Shown in pieces: positions 33,295 through 42,854 of a stretch of DNA of 54,954 nt (the first letter of the stretch is position 1; every line of letters begins with the position of its first letter). Where the stretch lies: assembly GCA_015065885.1 (NCBI GenBank), contig SVPJ01000009.1, positions 1 through 54,954 on the forward strand, given 5' to 3'. The position numbers and the translations under genes were made by a program. The notes under the pieces are model-generated. The model had not been told where the DNA came from and made no database searches. It worked only from the letters and a program-made list of their open reading frames with translations. This DNA comes from Oscillospiraceae bacterium. GTDB lineage: Bacteria; Bacillota; Clostridia; Oscillospirales; Acutalibacteraceae.

Positions 33295-35091
33295 TTACTT
33301 TTTAAACAGCGGGCCGTACGCCGCGCAGGCGCGGTAGTCGGCGCCCTCTTTGTCCATGCCGAACGCGTTCCACACCGCGGGGCGGAAGATCTTCTCTTCC
33401 GGCACGTTGTGCATCGACACAGGGATACGGAGCATCGAGCAGAGGGTGATGATGTCCGCACCGATGTGACCGTAGGAGATCGCACCGTGGTTGGCACCCC
33501 AGCAGTTCATCACGTCGTACGCCGTCTTGAAGTTGCCCTCGCCCGTGCAGCGCGGGGCAAACCAGGTGCAGGGCCAGGTGTAATCGGTGCGCTTCCACAG
33601 TGTATCCGACACCTCAGGAGGCAGGGCGACCGTCCAGCCTTCCACCAACTGCACCACGGGGCCGAGACCTTTCACCAGATTCAAGCGGATCATGGTAGCG
33701 GGCATTTCGGCACGGGTCTCAAAGCGGGAGGAATAGCCGCCGCCGCGGAAGTAGCCGAGGTCGGCGTAGTTCCAGGTGGTGTTCTCCATTACCGTCTTTT
33801 GGTCGGCTTCGGTCATTTCATACCACGGCTTGATAACGCCGTTGCCGTTTTCATCCGTCACGTTGCCGCACGCGTCGAGACAGCACGCACCCGAGTTGAT
33901 AAGGTGGATAACGCCGTCCGCGTCCTTCGCCTTGCCTTCGATATCGTAACCCGTCACTCGTTTGATCGCGTCGCCGCTCCAATAGGTGCGCACGTCCGCA
34001 AACATCTGCGCGCGGTTGGTGAGCAGTTTGCCGAACAGCATACCGAGACCGTTTAACACGTCGTTTTCGGTCGCCAAAATATACGGCTCACGCGCACCGT
34101 TCCAGTCGAAGGAGGTGTTGAGCATCGCTTCGGGGAAATCGCAGTTGGGATAAAAATCCGTCCACTGGCGCTGACCCTGGAAGCCCGCCGCGATCGCGTT
34201 GTGACCGACCATTTCCTCCTCGCAACCACGGGGTAGGTTTTGGTTGCCGTTCATCAAGTCCTTGATGATGATCATCATTTTCACGACGAATTCCCAGTCG
34301 GCATCTTTGCGGGCGCGATCCTTTTGCAGGGCGGCGGGATTCTTATCGAAGCCTTCCTTGCAATTTTCCTTCGCCCACGCGAGCGCCTTTTGGAACTCCG
34401 CTTCGTCGTACACGCCCTCGGTCATACGGCGGATGATCTCCACCTCGTCTACCGATTCCACCCGCATACCGAGATAATCTTCGATAAAGTCGGTGTCGAT
34501 GATCGAGCCGCCGATGCCCATGCAGATGGAGCCTATCTGCAGATAGGACTTGCCGCGCATGGTCGCGACCGCCACCGCCGCGCGACCGAAGTGCAGCAGT
34601 TTTTCCTCCACGTCGGCAGGAATGGAGGTGTCGTCCGCATCCTGCACTTCATGGCCGTAGATGCCGAACGCAGGCAGACCCTTTTGCGCGTGGGTCGCCA
34701 GCACCGACGCGAGGTATACCGCGCCCGGACGTTCGGTGCCGTTGAAGCCCCACACCGCTTTGATGGTGTCTTTTTCCATATCCATCGTTTCCGCACCGTA
34801 GCACCAGCAGGGGGTCACCGTCAGGGTGATCGCCACCCCCTCGCGGCGGAATTTTTCCGCACACGCGGCAGCTTCGCCCACGCGGCCGATGGTGGTGTCC
34901 GCAATCACCACGCGAACGGGTTCGCCGTTTGAATACCGCAGATTCTTGGAAAACAGGTCAGCCGCGCGCTGTGCCATTGCCATGGTCTGATCCTCCAGCG
35001 ATTCACGCACCCCCAACACACCGCGACGACCGTCAATGGTCGGGCGGATGCCGATGGCGGGATACTCACCGATCAATCGAGATGTTGCCAT
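33295..35091 (-). CDS. fucI: L-fucose isomerase
   Basis: FucI converts L-fucose to L-fuculose. The 598-aa product matches the family's length of about 590 and carries its typical segments: [59 protein letters not shown]-like [26 protein letters not shown], and [23 protein letters not shown]. It may also act on D-arabinose. AAGGAGGAATATAGT precedes the ATG. Fuculose kinase and fuculose-phosphate aldolase are not in the window; fucO is 26 kb away. The divergent AraC gene is its likely regulator. Confidence 0.96.
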   Translation of the reverse strand: MATSRLIGEYPAIGIRPTIDGRRGVLGVRESLEDQTMAMAQRAADLFSKNLRYSNGEPVRVVIADTTIGRVGEAAACAEKFRREGVAITLTVTPCWCYGAETMDMEKDTIKAVWGFNGTERPGAVYLASVLATHAQKGLPAFGIYGHEVQDADDTSIPADVEEKLLHFGRAAVAVATMRGKSYLQIGSICMGIGGSIIDTDFIEDYLGMRVESVDEVEIIRRMTEGVYDEAEFQKALAWAKENCKEGFDKNPAALQKDRARKDADWEFVVKMMIIIKDLMNGNQNLPRGCEEEMVGHNAIAAGFQGQRQWTDFYPNCDFPEAMLNTSFDWNGAREPYILATENDVLNGLGMLFGKLLTNRAQMFADVRTYWSGDAIKRVTGYDIEGKAKDADGVIHLINSGACCLDACGNVTDENGNGVIKPWYEMTEADQKTVMENTTWNYADLGYFRGGGYSSRFETRAEMPATMIRLNLVKGLGPVVQLVEGWTVALPPEVSDTLWKRTDYTWPCTWFAPRCTGEGNFKTAYDVMNCWGANHGAISYGHIGADIITLCSMLRIPVSMHNVPEEKIFRPAVWNAFGMDKEGADYRACAAYGPLFKK

Positions 35092-35127
35092 ACTATATTC
35101 CTCCTTGAATTTCTTCCTGCATATTGC

Positions 35128-35183
35128 ATTATAGTATGAAATTTGTTATAATGCTTGGAGAATATACGCCACAAATTATAACG
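35128..35183. promoter_or_regulatory. Divergent fucI/AraC control region
   Basis: A minus-strand TATAAT (complement of 35128-35133) suits fucI but has no good -35 box, as expected for an activated promoter. TTATAATG (35146-35153) and TTATAACG (35176-35183) repeat 30 bp apart and are candidate AraC-type half-sites. Confidence 0.45.
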
Positions 35184-35206
35184 ATATTCGCTTTTGAGGT
35201 GTTTTT

Positions 35207-36052
35207 ATGGATCAACAAGCCTATTTGGAAGCGCGCCGACACGGCACGTCCGATTTTCCGATGGCGCACTATCACTTAGACGCCACCCACCCGCGCTACG
35301 TGATGGAGGCACACTGGCACATGGCTATGGAGTGCATCCGCGTTTTAAGGGGTAGTTTTTCGGCATACCTGAACAACCAACGCTACCTGCTCACAGCCGG
35401 TGACATTCTGCTGGTGGAATGCGGTTGCCTTCACCGCGGCGAGCCCGCGGCGGGATGCGTGTACGATTGTCTTGTGTTTTCCGTACCGAGCAGCGGCGAA
35501 GGCTACGGTGCGGTGTTTCAACGCACCGCACCGCTGACGATGCTGAGCGCGGGGATCAACCGCCGCATCACAGCAAACGACGGCACGCTGTACGAAGCCG
35601 CATCCGCCCTCATCAATACGGTGCGGGATAAGGCGGCGGACTACGCCCTCGCCGCGTACGGGTATCTGTTTCTTATGCTCGCACAGCTGCACACAAAAGC
35701 CGCCTCCTTGAAGGAAGCACCCGCCCCGCCGCGCGGTGCACACGTCGTGATGCGGGTGTTGGAACGGCTGGAGCGCGATTTTCGCGAGGAGTTCTCGCTG
35801 AAGACGCTCGCCGCGGATTTGGGGGTGAGCGAAAAGTGTCTCTGCCGCTTGTTTAAGGAGTACACCGGCAAAACTATCGTGGAACATCTGAACGAACGGC
35901 GGGTGGAGAACGCCTGTCGCGAGATCGCCGCCGGCCGCAGCATCACCGTCGCCGCCTTTGACAGCGGCTTTAACGACGTGAGTTACTTTTGCAAGACCTT
36001 CAAAAAATACAAAGGGGTCACCCCATCGGCATACAAAAAGGCTCGCGCGTAA
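35207..36052 (+). CDS. AraC family regulator next to fucI
   Basis: The 281-aa protein has an N-terminal cupin-type ligand domain (MEAHWHMAMECIRVLRGSFSAYL ... LTAGDILLVECGCLHRGEP) and a C-terminal AraC DNA-binding domain (FSLKTLAADLGVSEKCLCRLFKEYTGKTIVEHLNERR ... FDSGFNDVSYFCKTFKKYKGVTPSAYKK). It is transcribed away from fucI and probably activates it in response to fucose or a derivative, by analogy with RhaS-type regulators. A strong bidirectional terminator follows. Confidence 0.9.
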   Translation: MDQQAYLEARRHGTSDFPMAHYHLDATHPRYVMEAHWHMAMECIRVLRGSFSAYLNNQRYLLTAGDILLVECGCLHRGEPAAGCVYDCLVFSVPSSGEGYGAVFQRTAPLTMLSAGINRRITANDGTLYEAASALINTVRDKAADYALAAYGYLFLMLAQLHTKAASLKEAPAPPRGAHVVMRVLERLERDFREEFSLKTLAADLGVSEKCLCRLFKEYTGKTIVEHLNERRVENACREIAAGRSITVAAFDSGFNDVSYFCKTFKKYKGVTPSAYKKARA

Positions 36053-36065
36053 ACGTTATATTCTG

Positions 36066-36108
36066 AACAAAAAACTCTCTGCTTACAATTAGCAGAGAGT
36101 TTTTTGTT
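36066..36108. terminator. Bidirectional Rho-independent terminator
   Basis: AACAAAAAACTCTCTGCT and its exact complement at 36091-36108, an 18-bp stem with a 7-base loop. Confidence 0.9.
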
Positions 36109-36117
36109 AGTAGAGAA

Positions 36118-36360
36118 TCATTTGATTTCCTGTTCAAGAGTTTTAAATGTTTCGGTATTAAAAAAGTCGTAAAGAGACATTTCTAATCCGTCACATAATT
36201 TCTTAAGCGTAACAACGCCCGCATTTCGACTTCCGCCGTTTATTATATTCTTCAACGTTGAAGGCGGAACGGCAGAGATTCTTGCCAAAGCATTTACCGA
36301 CAATCTCTTTTCCTCGCATAATTCTAATAGTCTGTTTGCTATGGCTTTTCTTGTATCCAT
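36118..36360 (-). CDS. Small XRE-type helix-turn-helix regulator
   Basis: The 80-aa protein is almost entirely a Cro/C1-type helix-turn-helix (ANRLLELCEEKRLSVNALARISAVPPSTLKNIINGG, residues 8-43), with a short tail (VVTLKKLCDGLEMSLYDFF). Its DNA is much more AT-rich than its surroundings. It is divergent from the SLOG gene and probably regulates it and itself through the palindromes between them. Confidence 0.9.
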   Translation of the reverse strand: MDTRKAIANRLLELCEEKRLSVNALARISAVPPSTLKNIINGGSRNAGVVTLKKLCDGLEMSLYDFFNTETFKTLEQEIK

Positions 36361-36418
36361 ACTATCGCCCCTAAAAAGTTCTACATATAGTTTATTCTTT
36401 TTAGAAAAACGATAGCGA

Positions 36419-36448
36419 CCATATATGGACTTTTTAGACCATATATGG
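36419..36448. promoter_or_regulatory. Twin palindromic operators of the XRE/SLOG pair
   Basis: CCATATATGG occurs at 36419-36428 and again at 36439-36448, exactly 20 bp apart. They overlap the likely SLOG promoter (TGGACT 36426-36431, 17 bp, TAAACT 36449-36454). Confidence 0.7.
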
Positions 36449-36474
36449 TAAACTTAACTTGGTGGTGATGTATT

Positions 36475-36942
36475 ATGTATAAAAATACCTGTTGTTTTTT
36501 TGGTCATAGAAAGATAACGAATACCGAGAAACTCAAAGCGAAACTTATTGAAACAATCGAAAATCTGATTGTCGAGAAGGAAGTCGACACGTTTCTTTTC
36601 GGGAGTAAAAGTCGCTTTAACAGTCTGTGCCAAGAAACCGTAACGGAAATGAAAGAAAAATACCCCCACATAAACCGAGTCTATGTACGGGCAGAATATC
36701 CGTATATAAGTGAAGACTATAAAAACTATTTACTGGAAAACTACGAGGATACCTATTACCCCGAAAGGATAATGAACGCCGGCAAAGCATCCTATGTCGA
36801 GCGCAACTATGAAATGATCGATAAAAGCTACTATTGCGTTGTCTATTTTAACGAATTCGACGTTCCAACCACTCGTAAAAGCGGCACCAAAATCGCCTTG
36901 GATTATGCCATAAAGAAATGTAAAAATATCATTCGCCTATAA
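36475..36942 (+). CDS. SLOG-domain protein (DUF1273/YpsA-like)
   Basis: The 155-aa protein begins YKNTCCFFGHRKI, the nucleotide-binding start of the DUF1273/SLOG fold, and ends with GTKIALDYAIKKCKNIIRL. SLOG proteins bind nucleotide-derived ligands, and some act as sensors in phage defence; function here is unknown. Its DNA is AT-rich, with Lys, Tyr, Asn and Ile codons common, suggesting acquisition together with the XRE gene. GGTGGTGATG lies before the ATG. Its stop codon lies in the loop of a small palindrome. Confidence 0.8.
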   Translation: MYKNTCCFFGHRKITNTEKLKAKLIETIENLIVEKEVDTFLFGSKSRFNSLCQETVTEMKEKYPHINRVYVRAEYPYISEDYKNYLLENYEDTYYPERIMNAGKASYVERNYEMIDKSYYCVVYFNEFDVPTTRKSGTKIALDYAIKKCKNIIRL

Positions 36943-36992
36943 CCAAAGGCGAATATAACTGAGGCACCTTCCTTACGGAAGGCGCCTCAGTT
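36931..36992. repeat. Two adjacent palindromes after the SLOG gene
   Basis: ATTCGCCT/AGGCGAAT (36931-36954) encloses the SLOG stop codon. It is followed by AACTGAGGC-A-CCTTCC-TTAC-GGAAGG-C-GCCTCAGTT (36957-36992). Neither has a clear T-run, so they may be repeat elements rather than true terminators. Confidence 0.6.
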
Positions 36993-37012
36993 GGGTCGTG
37001 ACTTTTGTATCG

Positions 37013-38881
37013 TTATCCTTGCAGTTCCTTCATGTGATAAAACTCGCCTTGTTTTGCCATCAGCTCGTCGTAGGTTCCGAATTCCGCGAGACGGCCGTCT
37101 TTTACGACCGCAATTTTATCCGCGTCCATAATGGTGGAGAGGCGGTGCGCCACGATAAAGGTGGTGCGATCCTTTGACAGGGCGGTGATGGCGTGCTGGA
37201 TCTCCTTTTCGGACACGGTATCCAGTGCGGAGGTCGCCTCGTCAAACAGAATGATACGCGGGTTGCGAATGATGGCACGGGCGATGGCAATGCGCTGGCG
37301 CTGACCGCCCGAGAGTTTGCTGCCGTGCTCGCCCACCACCGTGTTCACACCGTTCGGCAACGAGCGGATAAGGTCGCCGAGGTTGGCCGCTTCGATCGCT
37401 TCCCACAGCTGAGCCTTGGTCACCCCCGGCATACCGTAGGTGATGTTATCCTTGATGGTGCCCGAAAACAGAATGCTGTTTTGCGGCACCACCGCCAAAT
37501 GGCGGCGATAACTGCGCAGGTCGATCGCGGTGAGGTCCTGCCCGTCGAGCAGCACCTGCCCTGCCGTGGGGCGGTTAAAGCCGATGACCAGATTCAGCAC
37601 GGTGGTCTTACCCGACCCCGAAGGGCCGACCAGTGCGATGGTCTCGCCCGCCTTGACCGAGAGGTCAAGCCCGTTCAGCACACGGGTCTTCGCATCGTAT
37701 TCGAAAAAGACGTTCTTAAACTCAAACGCGCCTTCGACGTCCTTCACCCGTTTTTTACCGCGGTTGTCCTCCACGTCGGGCGATGCTAAGATCTCGCCCA
37801 CCGAGCGGATGGATTCCGATCCCTTCGTGAAGATGGGGAGCAGGCTGAGCAGAGCGGAGATCTGCGCGATCAGGGTGGCAAAATAACTTTGGTACATCAC
37901 CACGTAACCCACCGTGAGCGTACCTTTGATCGCGAGGAAAGCGGTGAATGCCAAACAAAGAATCTGAAACCCCTGGAACACCACGTAATTCGCCGAAACG
38001 AACAACTGTTGCAACACGTCCAGACGGTAGCCTTTTTCCGCCACCAGTTTCAACTGGCGGGTCATGCGCCGTACCTCTTTTTGTTCCAGTGCGTGGGCGC
38101 GGGCGACGGGAACGAGTTCCTCCATCTCCACCACCGTGGCGGAAGTGCGCTCCACTTCGGCGCGGAATTCGTGGTTGCGGGCGCCCATATCCTTGCGGAA
38201 GAGGAACATCAAAACGGCGCCGAGCGGAGCCGCCGCCAAAAAGAAGAAAAACACGGTGACGTTGGTGGACAGCACGGCGATAAGCGCCACCGTGATGTTA
38301 ACGATAATGTTTAGGATCGAGGAGAACAGCGAGGAGGACAAACCCTCGATCGCCTCGACGTCACGCATCACCTTCGATTGGATACGCCCCGATTCCATCT
38401 CTTTATGAAACCCGATGGAAAGCTGCTGCAATTTGCGCACCATCGCCCCGCGCAGTCCCGCTTCGATACTGCGGGTGGAGAGGCTCAAAAAATGCACGTG
38501 CAGACAGTGGGTGGGAATGTTGATGAGCACCAGCACCAGTTCGAGTGCCAACCAAAAGAGGACCTGTTGCCATGCGGTGGGACCGCCCGCGGTGATGGCA
38601 TCGATCACCCGTTCGGTCACGACGGGGAGGAGCCACGCGGGGCTGGTCTTGATCAGGAAGAACAGCGCCGACAGCAACAGGTGATGGTAGTGTCCGCGGT
38701 AAAAGCGGAACAGTACCGCCATCGGGCGGGCGTTGGGATTACTGTAAGTCTTCAGCAAGGTCTCCTCCTGCTGGGCGACGTCGGCATCCGTAAAGGGCTG
38801 CTTCTCACGCAGTTCCCGAATTTGGAACGGCACGAAGGAATGGGGACGGGCGGACTTTTTGACTGTCTTTTTTGCGCTCAC
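37013..38881 (-). CDS. ABC exporter, fused permease and ATPase
   Basis: The 622-aa protein has an N-terminal cytoplasmic lead, six membrane helices (about 75-370) and an ATPase domain with Walker A GPSGSGKTT, signature LSGGQRQRIAIARAI, Walker B IILFDEATSALD and switch His in VAHRLST. It exports an unknown substrate, lipid, peptide or drug, as a homodimer or with a partner encoded elsewhere. AAGGAGG lies 8 bases before the GTG at 38881; an in-frame TTG upstream is part of that ribosome binding site region and was not used. Confidence 0.92.
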   Translation of the reverse strand: MSAKKTVKKSARPHSFVPFQIRELREKQPFTDADVAQQEETLLKTYSNPNARPMAVLFRFYRGHYHHLLLSALFFLIKTSPAWLLPVVTERVIDAITAGGPTAWQQVLFWLALELVLVLINIPTHCLHVHFLSLSTRSIEAGLRGAMVRKLQQLSIGFHKEMESGRIQSKVMRDVEAIEGLSSSLFSSILNIIVNITVALIAVLSTNVTVFFFFLAAAPLGAVLMFLFRKDMGARNHEFRAEVERTSATVVEMEELVPVARAHALEQKEVRRMTRQLKLVAEKGYRLDVLQQLFVSANYVVFQGFQILCLAFTAFLAIKGTLTVGYVVMYQSYFATLIAQISALLSLLPIFTKGSESIRSVGEILASPDVEDNRGKKRVKDVEGAFEFKNVFFEYDAKTRVLNGLDLSVKAGETIALVGPSGSGKTTVLNLVIGFNRPTAGQVLLDGQDLTAIDLRSYRRHLAVVPQNSILFSGTIKDNITYGMPGVTKAQLWEAIEAANLGDLIRSLPNGVNTVVGEHGSKLSGGQRQRIAIARAIIRNPRIILFDEATSALDTVSEKEIQHAITALSKDRTTFIVAHRLSTIMDADKIAVVKDGRLAEFGTYDELMAKQGEFYHMKELQG

Positions 38882-38926
38882 GGCACATACCTCCTTCAAA
38901 CAAGGACGGCGTTTGCGGTCACCCTT

Positions 38927-38955
38927 AAAATAGCGGGAACGACAAAAAAAGTCAA
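38927..38955 (-). promoter_or_regulatory. Promoter of the ABC exporter
   Basis: Minus strand: TTGACT (complement of 38950-38955), 17-bp spacer, TATTTT (complement of 38927-38932). Confidence 0.7.
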
Positions 38956-39024
38956 TGGGTTTTGCCCAAAAACCTGCACAATTTTCGGCGGCGGAATTTG
39001 GGTAAAACGCAGAGAGCGCCGCGG

Positions 39025-39053
39025 TTGCTTTTCAGCGGGGTGTATGCTAATAT
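39025..39053 (+). promoter_or_regulatory. Promoter of the dockerin protein gene
   Basis: TTGCTT (39025-39030), 17-bp spacer, TAATAT (39048-39053). Confidence 0.65.
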
Positions 39054-39086
39054 TAAATATAGAATCGTAGGCGGAGGATTGGATGT

Positions 39087-42000
39087 ATGAAACGAATCAT
39101 CTCGCTCTTGATGAGCGTTATATTGCTGAGCTCGGCCGTGGGGGCGGTACTGCCCGCCGCGGCGGCGGAATTGCCCGCGCCTTATGCGTGGCTGGAGACC
39201 GACGGCGGCACTTTGCAGGTGAGCGACGGCGTGACGGTAACGCCGCTCGGCGCTCACGGGCGCACCGACGTGTTGCCGCTCGAAGACGCCGCAGGCTACG
39301 GTATTCGTTTGGATGCCGATTGGTCGGGATTTGCCGTTGGGGGGGATATTTTTGAAAACGTCCCTGCGGGCGAGGGCGCCGTGCTGGCGGTGGAGTATTA
39401 CGTCGATGCCGACACGTCGGTCGATCTGCAGGTGTTTCGCTATCAGTTGGGCGGTGCGTACGGTGACGGTTCCCACGTGGATCTGTTTTCGCTGAAACAC
39501 AATCTTGCGGGTCGGCAGACGGCGGTGATTTTAATTCCGCTTGCCGCTTCGCAGATCGCCGCCGCGCGTGCTGACGCGTCCTACACCGTGCAGTTGATGG
39601 CTTGTCCCGGCGGAAAAGAAATTACGTACGTTCAGTCGATGCGCCTGGTGGCACCGCAATACACTGCCGCGGTGACCGACGGACGCGATTTCATTGAGTT
39701 TGAAGAACGGGCGCTGTGCGACTATTATCCCGACGTGACGGCGGTGCCGTCGCGCAATATGAGCAGTCGCGATCTGGAGCAGTCCGAAGATCTGCCCGAC
39801 GTGCCGTGGCTGTATCGCTATATACGGGTGAACGGGGCGTCCTACACCGCAGACGAGAACGAACGCCGTGCGGTGTACATCCGACTCTACGCCGCTGAAG
39901 GGCACGAAAACGATACGGTCGACATCATCGACATTGAACGCGAGCCGAACGTGTGGGGCGGGGGCGAGCGGGTACAGTTGACCGACGGGGTCGGCGGCGT
40001 GTTTTTGCCCTCCACCTGCTTTGGCAACCGTTTAAACGGCAACGGCTCCTTCCGCTTTTTATGGAGCGAGGCAGCGAAGATTGCCCGTGTGGAGGTGTAC
40101 GACGTCGCGACCTATTGCGTCGATGGCACGGCAGATGCCGCCATGTGTGCGTTGCTTCATCAAGCACGGCTGTCCCACGGCTTCGGCACGGCGCTTTCGG
40201 GATACCGTCCTCCCACGGTGGAGGATGGGTACAGCGGGGATACGGTGTGTGCCGATTGCGGTGCGGTGCTGCGGGAAGGCCAAACGATCCCCAAAGGGGA
40301 GGTGCCGCCTGCGTATGCGTGGCTGACCACCGATGACGGCACCTTGCAAACGGGTGTCGGCACGAGTGTCGTGTCGCTCGGAGATCGCGGCAACGCGGAT
40401 GTGGTACCGATTGCGGATACGAGCGAATACGGTATCCGTTTGGACGCCGATTGGTCGGGCTTTACTTTCGGGGGGGACATTTTGGCAAACGTTCCCGTCG
40501 GTGAAGATGTCGTGCTGGCGATCGGCTATTACATCGACAGCGGTCACTACGCCGCGTTCTTCCGTTATCAGATCGGCACGGCACCGTACGTGGACGTACA
40601 CGCGATAAGCCACGGGTTGAGATCCCGTGAGACGGGTGTGTTGCTTATTCCGCTTTCGGCGGACGAGGTGGCGGCGTGGCGCACGAACGACGCGCAAACG
40701 TTGAACATTCTCGGCTGTCCGAGCGGGGCAGAGGTTGCGTACATTCAGTCGGTGCGGGTGATAGCAGAGGAATACGCCGCCATCCCCGACGTCGGATGCG
40801 CGTATGCCGACACGGAAGAGCAGATGCTGTGCGCGTATGAGCCGCAGGTGACGGGTCGGCTGTCACGCGGCATGGCGAGCCGTGAACTGGAAACGTCGGA
40901 ACACCATCCCGACCGTCCGTGGTTGTATCGCTATTACGCGGTGCAAGGGGATTGGTTGCGAAGCGAAGAAAACAACAACCGCCCCGTGTACATTAAAATT
41001 TACGCTGCCGAAGGATACGAAAACGACGCGATACGCATCGATTCTATCGAGCGGGAGGCGGGCGCGTGGGGTGCGGGCGGTATGGTGCAGATGACCGACG
41101 GTGTGGGCGGCCTGTACGTGCCGTACACCAACTTTACCAACGGCTTAAATGCGGTCGGCTCTTTCCGCTTTTGGTGGACCGATGCCGAAAAAGTCGCCCG
41201 TGTGGAGTTGTACGACGTCGCGACCTACTGCACACAGCCCGCGGCGGATGATAAACGCATCGCATGGCTGCATGAGCGTATGCGTGCGGAGCGTATTGGT
41301 ATCGCGATTGCCAATTACGATGCACCGACCGCCGAAGAAGAAGGATACAGCGGTGATGTTTACTGTGCCGCTTGCCGTACCTTGCTGGAAAACGGGCAGG
41401 AGATCCCGCGTTTGCCCGATGACGGACTGCCCGCGCCTTACGGTCGTGTGGAGACCGCGACCGGTGTCACCTTCGTCAGCGACGGTTGGACGCTGACGCC
41501 GTCCGGCCCGATAGGGAGCGACCGCACGGTGGCGATCGGTGACGGCAAGGGGTACGGCATTCGTTTGGAAAGCGATTGGTCGGGCTTTACCCTTACGGGC
41601 GAAGCGTTCCGCCGTGTGCCGCAGGGCGAGAGTGCCGTGCTGGCGATCGAGTACTATTTGGATACGCCGCAAGGCGGGCAGATGTTCCGCTATATGGTCG
41701 GGGGCAGACCTCATGTGGATTTCTACACCTCCTTGTCAAACCTTGTGCACGAGACATCGGCGCTGATGCTGTGCGTGCTCACCCCCGAAGAGGTCGCCGT
41801 GCTGGCGGCGGGGGAGGCGCTGTACATTCTCGGTTGTCCCGGTGGGGCGGGTGTGACCTACGTGCAATCGGTACAGCTGATCGCGCCGCAATACGCCGCG
41901 GGCGTGGATATCGGTTACGACCGTGTGGCACTCACCGACGTGCCGCTGTGCGACTATTATCCCACGCTGCTCGGACGGTACAATCACGGCATGCGCTATG

Positions 42001-42836
42001 CCGACGTGCGTGACGGGTACGACGCGGCGGGTGCGCTTCGCCGCCATACGTATTTTGAAGTTACGCGGGCACTGGCGGCTGCCAATGCCGCGAAATCTCC
42101 CGCAGTGATCCGTTTTACCTTTAAGGAGGACAGCACGGTACGGACGATGACGTTGGATTACCAGTGCGCCCGTCCGCAGTCACTCACGGATGAGAGCGTG
42201 TGGGCGACCTGTTCCGTTACGGTGACCGACGGAGTGGCCGAGGTGTTTTTGGAGGACGCGTGCTTCACCAACGGATTGTACGGCATCGGCTCCTTCCGCG
42301 TGCCGAACACCACGGCGATGCCCGCCGCCGACCAACTGGCGACGGTGGAGGTGCTCCCGGTGGCCGCTCGCACGGCGTTGCGGGGGTGGATCAACCGCGC
42401 CGACGAGCTGACTGCCGAAAAGACGCCCGCTTCGGTGGCGGCGTTTATGGAGGTGGTGCAGGCGGTCACCGCGGTATGCGAAGATCCGTGGGCGACTCCC
42501 GACGCGATCGCCGAAGCCGAAGCGCGCATCATCACGGCAGCAGACGCTCTGGTGGCGTGCCCCCACCGCTACGCCGATGAAAAGGACACGGACTGTGACG
42601 ATTGCGGTGCGACCCGCGTGGTGGTCACCGCCGTGACGGGCGACGTGAACGGCGATGATACGATCGATTCTACCGATGCACGTCTTACGTTGCAATATGC
42701 GGTGAAAAAGATCGGCGCGACCGCGCTGAGCGTCACGGCAGCCGATGTGGACCGCAACGGCAAGGTCGATTCCACCGATGCACGGTTGATATTGCAGTAT
42801 GTGGTGAAGAAGATCACGGGATTCCCGAAAGGATAA
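39087..42836 (+). CDS. Large secreted dockerin protein with three tandem repeats
   Basis: The 1249-aa protein has a signal peptide (KRIISLLMSVILLSSAVGAVLPAAAA). Three homologous modules start near residues 28, 408 and 780. Each has a YGIRLDxDWSGF segment, then a YYxD strand; the first two also have PWLYRY, YIxxYAAEGxEND and GSFRFxW segments. Cys-rich linkers (YSGDTVCADCGAVL, YSGDVYCAACRTLL) close modules one and two. A FIVAR-like helical region (about 1100-1155) and a type I dockerin (1184-1249: GDVNGDDTIDSTDARLTLQY and ADVDRNGKVDSTDARLILQY) end the protein. It is secreted and should dock to a cohesin. The modules were not recognised; carbohydrate or surface binding is a guess. Confidence 0.85.
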   Translation: MKRIISLLMSVILLSSAVGAVLPAAAAELPAPYAWLETDGGTLQVSDGVTVTPLGAHGRTDVLPLEDAAGYGIRLDADWSGFAVGGDIFENVPAGEGAVLAVEYYVDADTSVDLQVFRYQLGGAYGDGSHVDLFSLKHNLAGRQTAVILIPLAASQIAAARADASYTVQLMACPGGKEITYVQSMRLVAPQYTAAVTDGRDFIEFEERALCDYYPDVTAVPSRNMSSRDLEQSEDLPDVPWLYRYIRVNGASYTADENERRAVYIRLYAAEGHENDTVDIIDIEREPNVWGGGERVQLTDGVGGVFLPSTCFGNRLNGNGSFRFLWSEAAKIARVEVYDVATYCVDGTADAAMCALLHQARLSHGFGTALSGYRPPTVEDGYSGDTVCADCGAVLREGQTIPKGEVPPAYAWLTTDDGTLQTGVGTSVVSLGDRGNADVVPIADTSEYGIRLDADWSGFTFGGDILANVPVGEDVVLAIGYYIDSGHYAAFFRYQIGTAPYVDVHAISHGLRSRETGVLLIPLSADEVAAWRTNDAQTLNILGCPSGAEVAYIQSVRVIAEEYAAIPDVGCAYADTEEQMLCAYEPQVTGRLSRGMASRELETSEHHPDRPWLYRYYAVQGDWLRSEENNNRPVYIKIYAAEGYENDAIRIDSIEREAGAWGAGGMVQMTDGVGGLYVPYTNFTNGLNAVGSFRFWWTDAEKVARVELYDVATYCTQPAADDKRIAWLHERMRAERIGIAIANYDAPTAEEEGYSGDVYCAACRTLLENGQEIPRLPDDGLPAPYGRVETATGVTFVSDGWTLTPSGPIGSDRTVAIGDGKGYGIRLESDWSGFTLTGEAFRRVPQGESAVLAIEYYLDTPQGGQMFRYMVGGRPHVDFYTSLSNLVHETSALMLCVLTPEEVAVLAAGEALYILGCPGGAGVTYVQSVQLIAPQYAAGVDIGYDRVALTDVPLCDYYPTLLGRYNHGMRYADVRDGYDAAGALRRHTYFEVTRALAAANAAKSPAVIRFTFKEDSTVRTMTLDYQCARPQSLTDESVWATCSVTVTDGVAEVFLEDACFTNGLYGIGSFRVPNTTAMPAADQLATVEVLPVAARTALRGWINRADELTAEKTPASVAAFMEVVQAVTAVCEDPWATPDAIAEAEARIITAADALVACPHRYADEKDTDCDDCGATRVVVTAVTGDVNGDDTIDSTDARLTLQYAVKKIGATALSVTAADVDRNGKVDSTDARLILQYVVKKITGFPKG

Positions 42837-42854
42837 AAAAGCACCCGCCGTGTG

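Noticed and set aside
36957-36992. Strong terminator between the SLOG gene and the ABC exporter
   Set aside because: The stem is excellent, but no run of T follows on either strand, so it is listed as a palindromic repeat instead.
42640-42836. EF-hand calcium sensor at the end of the repeat protein
   Set aside because: The paired loops with DSTDARLxLQY are those of a type I dockerin, not free EF-hands.
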